Shown here: piece after piece, positions 26,120 to 34,452 of the stretch
How the letters are laid out: the number at the start of each line of letters is the position of its first letter
Position numbering within the stretch: the first letter of the stretch is position 1
From: Alloscardovia omnicolens DSM 21503
GTDB lineage: Bacteria; Actinomycetota; Actinomycetes; Actinomycetales; Bifidobacteriaceae
Length of the DNA stretch: 54,642 nt
Direction of reading: 5' to 3'
NCBI RefSeq assembly: GCF_000420505.1
Contig: NZ_ATVB01000012.1
Coordinates: 1-54,642 of the forward strand
Made by a program: the position numbers and the translations under genes
The notes under the pieces: generated by a model
Told to the model about the DNA's origin: nothing
Database searches by the model: none
What the model saw: the letters and a program-made list of their open reading frames with translations, nothing else

Positions 26120-28537
26120 ATGAAGTTTACGAACGGCTACTGGCTCCTGCGAGACGGAGTAAGCGCTATCTATGCGCGCGAAGCGTATGAGCTGCATCCG
26201 GATACAGAGCGTAAAGAAGTAAATATCGTCGCGACATCCATGAAAGTCAACGATCGTGCGAACACGCTCAACCTGCCAATTTTCGACGTAACCCTCAGCT
26301 CCCCAGCAGAAGGCGTTATCCGCGTGCGATCCGAGCATTGGTCAGGAGCTACGCAGTATCCAGGCTTCCCGCTCAACGAGGAAGATGTGCACAACAATCC
26401 ACGCGTGTCGGTAGAGGCTCAGGGCAACGGCGATGGTGAGGCAGGCGAGGACGGAGCGAGCGTTACGCTCACCTCGGGCGAGCTGTCTGCCCGCGTAGTC
26501 AAGGGTGCTCCGTGGAACTTGAGTTTTGAGGCGCGTGGCGAGGAGCTCACCAGTTCGGCGGGTAAGTCTCTGGCTCATTTCGCGCTGGCTGAGGGAGCTG
26601 CTGTGTCGGCTCAGCCAGCGGGCGAGTTTGGCGTGTCGCTCGACGGAACGGCGCGCGATGAGTCTGAGGTTTTTAGCTCTATCCAGCTGCATCTGGGCGT
26701 GGGCGAGCAGGTGTATGGCTTCGGCGAGCGCTTCGGCACGTATATTAAGAACGGCCAGAGCATCGATATTTGGAACGAGGACGGCGGCGCCGCTTCCGAG
26801 CAGGGCTACAAGGATATTCCGTTCTATATGACCTCACGTGGCTATGGCGTGCTCGTGAACAATCGCGGTCACGTTTCGTATGAGGTGGGTAGCGAAAATA
26901 CTGAGGCTGTGCAGTTCTCGGTTCCGGGAGAAGCGCTTGATTTCTGCATTATTTACGGTCCGACACCAAAAGAAATTTTGGAGCGCTACACGGCGCTGAC
27001 CGGCCGCCCAACCCGCGTTCCGACCTGGAGTTACGGTTTGTGGCTCACCACCTCTTTTACCACCAAGTACGACGAAAAGACCGTAAACAGTTTTGTTGAT
27101 GGTATGGCTGAGCGCAATATTCCGCTAAGCGCTTTTCATTACGACTGCTATTGGATGCGTGAATTCCAGTGGACTGATTTCGAGTTCGATGAGCGTTTCT
27201 TCGGCACGATTGACCAGGTGGAGAAGAGCTTGCGCAGTCTGCACGGAGACAAGGGATTGCATGTGTGCGTATGGCTTAACCCGTATCTGGGTCAGCGCGG
27301 TTCGGCGTTTAAGGAAGCTTTAGAGCGCGGATATCTCGTGAAGAAGCCAAATGGTGAGGTCTGGCAGACTGATTTTTGGCAAGCAGGCATGGGATTGGTT
27401 GATTTTACGAATCCGGATGCGCGCGCGTGGTATAAGAGTAAAGTTAAGGCTCTGCTCGCTCATGGCGTAGACGCGATTAAGACTGATTTTGGTGAGCGTA
27501 TTCCTCGAGACGTTGTGTGGGCGGATGGTTCTCCTAAGCTGTCGATGCATAACTGGTATACGCAACTGTATAATCAGACGGTTTTCGAGGGACTCGAAGA
27601 AACCTATGGCAAGGGTAAGGCTTGCTTGTATGCGCGTTCTGCCACGGTGGGCGGTCAAATGCAGCCAGTGCATTGGGGTGGTGACTGCGAATCTACCTTT
27701 AACGGCATGGCTCAAAGCTTGCGTGCAGGATTGTCGCTCACATCGTCGGGCTTCGGCTTCTGGAGTCACGATATTGGTGGCTTCGAAGGTGCTTTCCCAG
27801 ACCCAGCGGTGTACAAGCGTTGGATTGCCTTTGGTATGCTCGGCTCCCACTCGCGTTTGCATGGTTCGACTGTGTATCGCGTGCCATGGTTGTTCGACGA
27901 AGAAGATGAGAAGAACGGCGTAATCAATGCACCTGGTCAGAGCGCTGTCGACGTGCTGCGTCAGTTTACCTTGCTCAAGCTGGAACTGATGCCGTACCTG
28001 TTCGAATTGGGATTGCAACCAGAAGCGCATGGAACGCCAGTGATGCGCTCGATGTTCTTGGAATTCCCAGAAGATCCAACAGCGCGTGTGCTGGATCGCC
28101 AGTACATGTTCGGCCCATCCCTGCTGGTCGCGCCAGTATTTAGCTACAGTGGAGATGTGGAATATTATCTGCCAGCGGGCACGTGGACGAACTGGTTTAC
28201 CGGCGAAAAAGCGGAGTCTGAGCATGGCGTGTGGCGCAAGGAAAACCACGCGTTCGATACAGTACCACTGTGGGTGTGTGATGGCAGTATTATTCCAACG
28301 CATCCAGGCGCAACCTCGCCTGAATATGAGTATGGTAAGGATGCTGTTTTGGCTGTATTTGGCGAAGCGCAGGTGCGTGTAAGTGAAGAAGACGGCAGCT
28401 CGGTTGTGTTTTCGTCTCGTGTTCTCGAAGATGGTCGCACAGAAGTGACCAGCTCGGACGGTCGTGACTTCCGTGCTCGCTTGGGTGTGGACGGCGAGCT
28501 CGTAGCCTCAACGCACGGTGTTGCAGTGCTCGAATAA
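26120..28537 (+). CDS. GH31 alpha-xylosidase (YicI-like)
   Basis: An 805-residue glycoside hydrolase family 31 enzyme. The N-terminal FTNGYWLL and the catalytic segment DAIKTDFGERIPRDVVW match alpha-xylosidases such as E. coli YicI rather than alpha-glucosidases. The nucleophile should be Asp 456 and the acid/base Asp 522 in HWGGDCE; the 66-residue spacing equals that of YicI. No signal peptide is present, so it acts in the cytoplasm on sugars brought in by the ABC importer encoded just upstream. Likely substrates are isoprimeverose or other alpha-xylosides from xyloglucan. It starts with GGAGAAGG upstream and ends the operon before a terminator. The codon use is GC-richer than in the polysaccharide region. 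Confidence 0.92.
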   Translation: MKFTNGYWLLRDGVSAIYAREAYELHPDTERKEVNIVATSMKVNDRANTLNLPIFDVTLSSPAEGVIRVRSEHWSGATQYPGFPLNEEDVHNNPRVSVEAQGNGDGEAGEDGASVTLTSGELSARVVKGAPWNLSFEARGEELTSSAGKSLAHFALAEGAAVSAQPAGEFGVSLDGTARDESEVFSSIQLHLGVGEQVYGFGERFGTYIKNGQSIDIWNEDGGAASEQGYKDIPFYMTSRGYGVLVNNRGHVSYEVGSENTEAVQFSVPGEALDFCIIYGPTPKEILERYTALTGRPTRVPTWSYGLWLTTSFTTKYDEKTVNSFVDGMAERNIPLSAFHYDCYWMREFQWTDFEFDERFFGTIDQVEKSLRSLHGDKGLHVCVWLNPYLGQRGSAFKEALERGYLVKKPNGEVWQTDFWQAGMGLVDFTNPDARAWYKSKVKALLAHGVDAIKTDFGERIPRDVVWADGSPKLSMHNWYTQLYNQTVFEGLEETYGKGKACLYARSATVGGQMQPVHWGGDCESTFNGMAQSLRAGLSLTSSGFGFWSHDIGGFEGAFPDPAVYKRWIAFGMLGSHSRLHGSTVYRVPWLFDEEDEKNGVINAPGQSAVDVLRQFTLLKLELMPYLFELGLQPEAHGTPVMRSMFLEFPEDPTARVLDRQYMFGPSLLVAPVFSYSGDVEYYLPAGTWTNWFTGEKAESEHGVWRKENHAFDTVPLWVCDGSIIPTHPGATSPEYEYGKDAVLAVFGEAQVRVSEEDGSSVVFSSRVLEDGRTEVTSSDGRDFRARLGVDGELVASTHGVAVLE

Positions 28538-28562
28538 TGGACAGCCTTGCTTCAATAGTTTG

Positions 28563-28603
28563 AAGCCGCTACGTATACCGATGAGTATGCGTAGCGGCTT
28601 TAT
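28563..28603 (+). terminator. Intrinsic terminator after alpha-xylosidase
   Basis: Arms AAGCCGCTACG (28563-28573) and CGTAGCGGCTT (28590-28600) pair perfectly; GTATAC/GTATGC bases extend the stem. The T tract is weak. Confidence 0.7.
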
Positions 28604-28702
28604 ACATGCTCCATGCGCTCTGTTATCGTGTGCATCAGATGCAGTAGTTTTTATTATTAGTCATCGCATTTACTCGTAACCTAACCTCTTACAGAAAGCT
28701 GC

Positions 28703-29728
28703 ATGAGCATGACTACGCCTTCGCCAGCATTTTCTCGTTCCTTAGGAGCATTACAAGGCCTCGCGCTGGGGGATGCCTTAGGTATGCCCACGCAAAGCAT
28801 GAGCGCTGAGTGGATTAAGCAAGCGTACGGCACTATCGATGGTTTGCGCGATGCCATTGCCGACCAGCCTATTGCTCCGAACATGCCTGCCGGCTCGGTC
28901 ACAGACGATACCGAACAAGCGCTTATCGTAGCGCGCTTAATTATTAACGGCAAAGGGCATATTGATGCGCTCGCTTTAGCTCACGAACTGCTCGATTGGG
29001 AAGACGATATGCGGGCGCGAGGCTCGCATGATCTGCTTGGACCTTCTACCAAACTTGCTCTCGAACACATTCGAAACGGTGCAGATGGTCGCACTACCGG
29101 GCGCACAGGAACAACCAACGGTGCGGCCATGCGCGTTACTCCTGTAGGTATAGCGAATCCGTCGAGTGATGTGCGCCGTTTAGCTGAACGCGTGCATGAA
29201 TCCTGCAAAGTAACGCATAACACGGTGCATGGTTTTACTTCCGCGGCGCTTGTTGCAGCCGCGGTGAGTTTCGGTATTGACGGTGCGAATACCCGCGATG
29301 CTCTTGAAGAGGCAGTGCAGTGCATTACGCGCATGCGCGACTTTATCGCCGATTTCGACTGTGCCTGGAGCGCAAAAGCAGACGTTGTAGCTCGCACAGA
29401 AGTGGCGCTCAATGCCGCCAGCCATGCTACCGATACAGAGTTTGAACACTTCCTGCACAATGTGTGTGGCACTTCTGTTGAATCCAACGAATCGATTCCA
29501 GCAGCTTTCGCGCTGGCCTGGCGATTCGCTGACGAACCATTTGTCGCACTCTGCGAAGCTGTATCGCTCGGAGGAGATACCGACACTATTGCAGCCATGT
29601 GCGGCGCCATTCTCGGCGCAAGCGGAGCGGCGAACGCATTCCCTGAGCACGTCATCGCCACCATCACTCAGGTTTCGCGCCTGAACTTAGAGCCCCTTGC
29701 TCAACAGTTATGCGCTCTACGCGGCTAA
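28703..29728 (+). CDS. ADP-ribosylglycohydrolase (DraG/ARH) family protein
   Basis: A 341-residue all-helical hydrolase of the ADP-ribosylglycohydrolase family. The three dinuclear-metal motifs are intact: GLALGDALGMPTQ near residues 15-27, SVTDDTEQAL near 72-81, and LGGDTDTIAAMCG near the C-terminus. Classical members remove ADP-ribose from proteins, but no ADP-ribosyltransferase is nearby. Instead the gene leads an apparent operon with a nucleobase permease and a PfkB sugar kinase, so an N-glycosidase acting on a nucleoside-like small molecule is a reasonable inference. The start has AGAAAG five bases upstream; ATG 28709 is an alternative. The family is sure, the substrate is not. Confidence 0.88.
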   Translation: MSMTTPSPAFSRSLGALQGLALGDALGMPTQSMSAEWIKQAYGTIDGLRDAIADQPIAPNMPAGSVTDDTEQALIVARLIINGKGHIDALALAHELLDWEDDMRARGSHDLLGPSTKLALEHIRNGADGRTTGRTGTTNGAAMRVTPVGIANPSSDVRRLAERVHESCKVTHNTVHGFTSAALVAAAVSFGIDGANTRDALEEAVQCITRMRDFIADFDCAWSAKADVVARTEVALNAASHATDTEFEHFLHNVCGTSVESNESIPAAFALAWRFADEPFVALCEAVSLGGDTDTIAAMCGAILGASGAANAFPEHVIATITQVSRLNLEPLAQQLCALRG

Positions 29729-29782
29729 ACGCGCGGTGAGCATGTTGAGCGAGACAAAAAGAGAAAAGGAGAAAGAAAAATT

Positions 29783-31225
29783 ATGGCTGAAAATTCGTCA
29801 AAGCAATCGTACATGCTCACCAAAGTTGAGCAACGCGGTTTGGAACCAGTTCCCGACGATCAGCGCAACGGTACGCCCGGTCAGCTGTTTTGGGTGTGGT
29901 TCGCCGCCAATATTTCCATTTTGGGCATCCCACTGGGAGCAACGCTCATTTCGTTGGGCTTGAACGTCTGGCAGTCCGTGCTCGTTACGGCTATCGGATC
30001 GTTCGGATCCTTCGCCCTCGTCGGCATTATTTCTGTTGCCGGTCGCCGCGGAGGAGCGCCATCGCTCGGTTTATCGCGCGCCATTTTCGGTGTGCGCGGA
30101 AACATCGGTCCGGCAGTTGTTGCCTTGTGTAGCCGTTTAGGCTGGGAAACCGTTAATACGATTACCGGCGCTTTCGCACTGCTCTCTCTGTGGGCAATCA
30201 TCTTTAAGACGCCGGTTACCGCGAAAGAAGCGCCAGGCTTAGTCCTCGCTTTTATCCTCATTTTCGTGGTCCTCACGATTATTGTGGCCGTGGCCGGTCA
30301 CGGTTTTATCCTCAAAATCCAAAAATGGGCAACCTGGATTTTCGGTGCTCTCACGCTACTGGTCGCTGGCTATTTGGCTGCAACCGTTGATTGGTCGCTC
30401 GTTCTGTCCGGCAAGCCTGGCTCACTGAGCGCTGTACTGATTGGCATCGGCACGATTGCTGCGGGAACAGGTATTGGCTGGGTGAACTCGGGCGCGGATA
30501 TGGCACGTTACCAGAAGAAAGACGTAAAAACCAGCTCGCTCATCTGGTCTGCCGCTGCCGGCGCAGGCATTCCGCTCGTTCTCGTTATTACCGTTGGCGC
30601 GATTTTAACCGCCGGTGGCTCCGGTATCGCTTCTGCTGCCGACCCAGTGATTGCTGTGCGCGATCAGCTTCCAGCTTGGGTTTCTGTGCCATACTTGATT
30701 TCCGCTTTCGCAGGTCTGCTCATGTGCAACAGTCAGTCCGTGTATTCCGCAGGTTTAGCCACGCTGGCTACCGGCATTCGCATTCCACGCACGGTGGCAG
30801 TGGTCGTCGACGTCGTTGTGACCACGGCAGGCGCGCTCTACTTTACGCTCGGTTTCGACGGATTCTATGGCCCGTTCATCACCTTCATTTCGCTACTTTC
30901 CGTTCCGCTCGCCGCGTGGACAGGTATTTTCCTTGTCGATATGATTGACCGCCGCACCTATGATGGCGATTCCCTCGTCGATCTTTCCCCTCGTTCGCGC
31001 TACTGGTACGCCGCCGGCTTTAACGTGTCTGGCTGCGTCAGCTGGGTTGTTGCGTTTATTGTCGGCTACCTGTTCGTTACCGCACGCGTTTCGGCCGATG
31101 AAGTCTGGTTCTCCGGTCCGCTCGCCGGCACGTTTATCGGCAAGAACGGTTTGGCGTGGCTCGTCACCATGCTTTTGGCCGCCGGCATTTACGCCGCGTG
31201 GGGCGGCGCTCGCTCGAAGGAGTAG
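29783..31225 (+). CDS. NCS1-family nucleobase permease (CodB-like)
   Basis: A 480-residue protein with about twelve membrane helices. The N-terminal RNGTPGQLFWVWFAANISILGIPLGA is typical of the cytosine/purine/allantoin (NCS1) transporters, which import nucleobases or related compounds with a cation. GRRGGAPSLGLSRAIFGVRGN also fits the family. It has AAAGGAGAAAG before its ATG. It lies 54 bases after the ADP-ribosylglycohydrolase gene and two bases before the PfkB kinase, implying one operon that imports and breaks down a base-containing compound. The exact substrate cannot be told. Confidence 0.87.
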   Translation: MAENSSKQSYMLTKVEQRGLEPVPDDQRNGTPGQLFWVWFAANISILGIPLGATLISLGLNVWQSVLVTAIGSFGSFALVGIISVAGRRGGAPSLGLSRAIFGVRGNIGPAVVALCSRLGWETVNTITGAFALLSLWAIIFKTPVTAKEAPGLVLAFILIFVVLTIIVAVAGHGFILKIQKWATWIFGALTLLVAGYLAATVDWSLVLSGKPGSLSAVLIGIGTIAAGTGIGWVNSGADMARYQKKDVKTSSLIWSAAAGAGIPLVLVITVGAILTAGGSGIASAADPVIAVRDQLPAWVSVPYLISAFAGLLMCNSQSVYSAGLATLATGIRIPRTVAVVVDVVVTTAGALYFTLGFDGFYGPFITFISLLSVPLAAWTGIFLVDMIDRRTYDGDSLVDLSPRSRYWYAAGFNVSGCVSWVVAFIVGYLFVTARVSADEVWFSGPLAGTFIGKNGLAWLVTMLLAAGIYAAWGGARSKE

Positions 31226-31227
31226 CT

Positions 31228-32157
31228 ATGGCGCGCGTACTGCATTTTGGTCAAGTTATTATTGACTTTACTTTGCTCATTGACGCTCTACCCGAGTCGG
31301 GCGGCGATGTCTTCGCTTCTGACTCAGGCGTTCACGCGGGCGGCGGCTATAACGTGCTGTACGCGGCCAAACAGATGGGTGCGGATGCTGTGTATGTCGG
31401 CGCTGTAGGAGAAGGACCAATGGCTCAGCTGGCTCTCAAGGCGCTCGATGAGATTGGCATTGTGTTCTGCGGTGCGCGCGTTCCTAGCATGGATACTGGC
31501 ATCTGTGTTGCTATGACCGATTCCAGTGGTGAACGCACTTTTGTGTCTACCCGCGGAGCTGAAACGCACGTTCCTCATGACTTCTACGAAAACCTCGAAG
31601 TAGCCGATGACGATGTTGTGTATCTCTCGGGCTACTCTTTCGCTCACACGGATAACCGTATTGCTCTGGAACGCTTTGCTCGCGCTCATGCAGGGCGTAG
31701 CGGTTTTACGCTTTTCGATGTCGGTCCTATGGTTGGCTCTATCGAACAGAGCAGTCTCGACGCGGTAGCCAATCTCAACCCGTTATGGTCGCTTAACGAA
31801 CGTGAAAGCGCGATCTTGTGCGGGCGCCTCGCAGTCAGCGCTTCGGACGACCTTGCCGAGCGTTGCACAAACTTGGCTCAAGCGCTATCTGCGCGTGTTT
31901 TGCTGCGGGCAGGAGAGCAGGGCGCTTGGCTGAGTGAAGGCGCGGCCTATATTCCAACGCCCACGGTCAGCGTGGTGGATACGAACGGAGCAGGAGACGC
32001 ACATGCGGGTGTTCTATGCGCAGCCATGCTTGAGGGAATGAGCCTCGAGGAAGCGCTCAAACTGGCCAATTGTGCGGGCGCATTGTCTACGCAAAAGTTC
32101 GGTCCGTCTACCTGTCCGAGCCGAGCGGAACTCGAGGAAGCGTATCGTGCGCTCTAA
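31228..32157 (+). CDS. PfkB-family sugar/nucleoside kinase
   Basis: About 309 residues of the ribokinase/PfkB family. It has the substrate-side HAGGGYNVLYAAKQMGADAVYVG and the ATP/catalytic signature VVDTNGAGDAHAGVL with the catalytic Asp. The start ATG 31228 has GAAGGAG just upstream, overlapping the end of the permease gene; the open frame reaching back to 31156 overlaps the permease. Family members phosphorylate ribose, nucleosides, pseudouridine and other sugars. Co-transcription with a probable N-glycosidase and a base transporter suggests it phosphorylates either the released sugar or the imported nucleoside. Confidence 0.88.
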   Translation: MARVLHFGQVIIDFTLLIDALPESGGDVFASDSGVHAGGGYNVLYAAKQMGADAVYVGAVGEGPMAQLALKALDEIGIVFCGARVPSMDTGICVAMTDSSGERTFVSTRGAETHVPHDFYENLEVADDDVVYLSGYSFAHTDNRIALERFARAHAGRSGFTLFDVGPMVGSIEQSSLDAVANLNPLWSLNERESAILCGRLAVSASDDLAERCTNLAQALSARVLLRAGEQGAWLSEGAAYIPTPTVSVVDTNGAGDAHAGVLCAAMLEGMSLEEALKLANCAGALSTQKFGPSTCPSRAELEEAYRAL

Positions 32158-32199
32158 CTTGCTCTCGTCGGGTGGCGCGAGTATCCTAGAAGAGTTGTC

Positions 32200-32228
32200 T
32201 TGACGCGGATTGCGTCAAACATAGAGTA
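32200..32228 (+). promoter_or_regulatory. Promoter with overlapping inverted repeat upstream of rpsF
   Basis: TTGACG (32200-32205) and TAGAGT (32222-32227) form a -35/-10 pair with 16-base spacing. TTGACGC-GGATT-GCGTCAA (32200-32218) is a perfect 7-bp inverted repeat covering the -35, so a repressor could bind here. Confidence 0.5.
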
Positions 32229-32236
32229 AACACATT

Positions 32237-32280
32237 CTCCTGCTGCAGAAGGTCTGCAGCCGATAAGTCCGAAGGAGGTG
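32237..32280 (+). ncRNA. Structured rpsF leader, possible S6:S18 binding RNA
   Basis: The leader holds a CTGCAG-AAGGT-CTGCAG hairpin (32243-32259) followed by CCG, and CTCCT (32237-32241) can pair with AGGAG of the ribosome site (32273-32277). Known S6:S18 leader RNAs in bacteria use a CCG-containing stem and repress rpsF. The match here is by eye only. Confidence 0.4.
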
Positions 32281-32284
32281 GGTG

Positions 32285-32581
32285 ATGTCTGCTCACAAGT
32301 ATGAACTCATGCTCATTGCTGATCCTGAACTGGATGAACGCGCAGTGAAGAAGTTGGTTGATACCTATCTGGAAACAGTCACCAACGAAAAGGGTACCGT
32401 CGACAATGTTGACGTGTGGGGCCGCCGCAAGTTGGCTTACGAAATCGAAGGCAAGACCGAAGGTAACTACGCTGTAGTGAACTACACTGCCGAGCCAGCA
32501 ACAAGCGACGAACTTGATCGTTTGCTGAACCTCAACGAGTCCATCGTTCGCACGAAGATTCTTCGTACCGACGCTGAGTAA
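32285..32581 (+). CDS. rpsF: 30S ribosomal protein S6
   Basis: A 98-residue ribosomal protein of the small-subunit platform, where it pairs with S18. KYELMLIADPELDERAVKKLV, WGRRKLAYEIEGKTEGNYAVVNY and ILRTD are typical S6 segments, and length is normal. ATG 32285 has the strong AAGGAGGTG site six bases upstream; the preceding GTG at 32282 is less likely. It is first in the conserved rpsF-ssb-rpsR-rplI operon. Confidence 0.97.
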   Translation: MSAHKYELMLIADPELDERAVKKLVDTYLETVTNEKGTVDNVDVWGRRKLAYEIEGKTEGNYAVVNYTAEPATSDELDRLLNLNESIVRTKILRTDAE

Positions 32582-32690
32582 ATCGTTGTTATCCGCGCTC
32601 GCTTGCTTTGCTTAAGCCGGGCGAACGCGATCGAAAAAATAAAGTAAACGTAAAACTTTAGATTTTACTTTCCAATTAACGGAGATAGTC

Positions 32691-33305
32691 ATGGCTGGAG
32701 AAACCGTCATTACTGTAGTGGGTAATCTCACTGCCGATCCTGAGTTGCGTACCACAGGAAATGGAAGCCGCGTAGTGAACTTCACTATTGCATCCACTCC
32801 TCGTACATACAATCGCTCTACAGGTCAGTTCGAAGACGGTGAAGCGCTCTTTATGCGTTGCAGCTGCTGGGATTCCCAGTACACCACCATGGCCAGCAAT
32901 ATTGCACAGTCCCTCACGAAGGGTATGCGCGTTATTGCACAGGGCAACCTCGTTCAGCGCTCCTACCAAACGCAGCAGGGCGAAAGCCGTACTGTGGTGG
33001 AATTGCGTGTTACCGATATTGGTCCATCCTTGTTGCGTGCGACTGCCTCCGTGAACCGCATTTCTTCTGGTGCTGGTAACTCAGGAAACTTCTCTGCTCC
33101 TCGAGCACAGAACTCTCCAGCTGGTAATGGTGGATTCCAGGGCGGAGCATCGGCTCCAAACTACTCGAACGGTGCAAGCTATAACGCTGCATCTGCTCCA
33201 TCAACAGATCCATGGAGTGCATCCGATGACTCTGCAGACTCCTTCGGCGGAGGTTCTAGTTTCGGTGGATCACCTGATTTCGGTTCTGACGAGATTTCTT
33301 TCTAA
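32691..33305 (+). CDS. ssb: Single-stranded DNA-binding protein
   Basis: A 204-residue SSB. The N-terminal OB fold (about 1-115) contains [28 protein letters not shown] and [10 protein letters not shown] Gly/Asn/Ser-rich disordered linker follows, and the acidic tip is DFGSDEISF, where the usual DDEIPF is slightly altered. The tip recruits replication and repair partners. It has CGGAG before ATG and lies between rpsF and rpsR as in other actinobacteria. Confidence 0.96.
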   Translation: MAGETVITVVGNLTADPELRTTGNGSRVVNFTIASTPRTYNRSTGQFEDGEALFMRCSCWDSQYTTMASNIAQSLTKGMRVIAQGNLVQRSYQTQQGESRTVVELRVTDIGPSLLRATASVNRISSGAGNSGNFSAPRAQNSPAGNGGFQGGASAPNYSNGASYNAASAPSTDPWSASDDSADSFGGGSSFGGSPDFGSDEISF

Positions 33306-33366
33306 CAGATAGATATAAGAAGCACGAAGAAAGCGCATCTAAAGTTAAATTTTTAAGGAGTGTGAC

Positions 33367-33615
33367 ATGTCACGCAAAAGGCCTCAGCCACCAGTAAAGC
33401 CTTTCAAGAAGAAGCCAAACCCATTGAAGGCTGCAAAGATTACCGAAATTGATTACAAGGACGTTGCATTGCTGCGCAAGTTCATCTCTGACCGCGGCAA
33501 GATTCGCTCCCGTCGTATTACCGGCGTAACCGTACAGGAACAGCGTAAGATCGCACGCGCTATTAAGAACGCACGCGAAATGGCTTTGCTTCCATACGCA
33601 ACCAACGGTCGCTAA
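33367..33615 (+). CDS. rpsR: 30S ribosomal protein S18
   Basis: An 82-residue basic protein that pairs with S6. [49 protein letters not shown] covers the conserved core. The SD AAGGAG lies eight bases before the ATG. No zinc-binding Cys pair is present, so this is the Cys-minus S18 type. Confidence 0.97.
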   Translation: MSRKRPQPPVKPFKKKPNPLKAAKITEIDYKDVALLRKFISDRGKIRSRRITGVTVQEQRKIARAIKNAREMALLPYATNGR

Positions 33616-33633
33616 AGAAAGAGGGATAATACC

Positions 33634-34086
33634 ATGGCAAAGAACACTAAGGTTATTCTCCTTGATTCTGTGAACGGTCTCGGTCAGTCCGGTGACGTTG
33701 TAGAAGTTTCTGCAGGTTATGCACGTAACTTCCTAATTCCACAGGGCTATGCTTTCACATGGACCAAGCGTGCAGCAGCACAGATTGAGCAGCTTCAGCG
33801 TGCTCGCCGTGCGCAGGCTCTTGCTTCCCGTGAAGATGCAGTTGCAGCTAAAGAAGCTATTGAAGGTACTACAGTAGAAATTACTGCTAAGGTATCTGAA
33901 TCCGGCAAGCTCTTCGGTGCAATCTCTGCTCCAGAAGTTGCTAAGGCTCTCAGTGCTAAGGGTAATGCAGTTTCTGCTAAGGCTATTACTGTAGACAACA
34001 TTAAGACCACTGGTGATTTCACTGCAACCGTACAGTTGCACCCAGAAATCTCCGCACAGTTCACTGTGAAGGTTGTTGCTGAGTAA
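33634..34086 (+). CDS. rplI: 50S ribosomal protein L9
   Basis: A 150-residue protein. The N-terminal domain [35 protein letters not shown] is the L9 signature; a long helix ([25 protein letters not shown]) links it to the C-terminal rRNA-binding domain with [16 protein letters not shown]. It binds 23S rRNA near the L1 stalk. It is last in the operon and followed by a strong terminator. Confidence 0.97.
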   Translation: MAKNTKVILLDSVNGLGQSGDVVEVSAGYARNFLIPQGYAFTWTKRAAAQIEQLQRARRAQALASREDAVAAKEAIEGTTVEITAKVSESGKLFGAISAPEVAKALSAKGNAVSAKAITVDNIKTTGDFTATVQLHPEISAQFTVKVVAE

Positions 34087-34115
34087 GCTTTAGGCTTGTA
34101 AAAGCATTTAAAATC

Positions 34116-34159
34116 AATCGTCCCATTGCTTTTGATTGGAAAGTGATGGGACGATTTTT
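34116..34159 (+). terminator. Intrinsic terminator of ribosomal operon
   Basis: Arms AATCGTCCCAT (34116-34126) and ATGGGACGATT (34146-34156) pair perfectly and are followed by T5. Confidence 0.88.
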
Positions 34160-34452
34160 GTGTTTTGGCGGAACGGATGCCCAGGCTGGCGCTAATCATG
34201 CCAATGTTGAGTAGAAGTTGCTAAATATCGGTTACTGCAAGCCGATGCCTTTCTCACCTTCCTTCCATGCTGATGAACGGTATTATGTCCATATCGTTCA
34301 TCAGCATTTTTATGAACTTTGCTCCTCACGTTATAACCTCAGGTTGAGAGCATGTTATTAATAAATAATATAAATTTTTTCTCAAAATAATTAAAAAAAT
34401 ACGAGGTGAAGCGCTACATTATAAATAGCGCACAATAAGCAGGTGATTCTTT
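34160..34452. other. Non-coding AT-rich stretch
   Basis: About 290 bases without a gene. It becomes very AT-rich at 34350-34440, including runs of A and T around AATAATATAAATTTTTT. A short repeat of ATGAACGGTATTATG/ATATCGTTCATCAGCAT type (34273-34310) is weakly dyadic. The AT-rich part may be the former promoter of the decayed transporter that follows. Confidence 0.5.

Noticed and set aside
27320-28303. 327-codon open frame on the minus strand
   Set aside because: It is antisense to the alpha-xylosidase gene; the composition (His/Arg/Gln-rich) is that of a shadow frame.
28703-29728. A toxin-antitoxin-type ADP-ribosylation system
   Set aside because: The ADP-ribosylglycohydrolase has no ART/DarT-like partner nearby and sits with transport and kinase genes, so a metabolic role is preferred.
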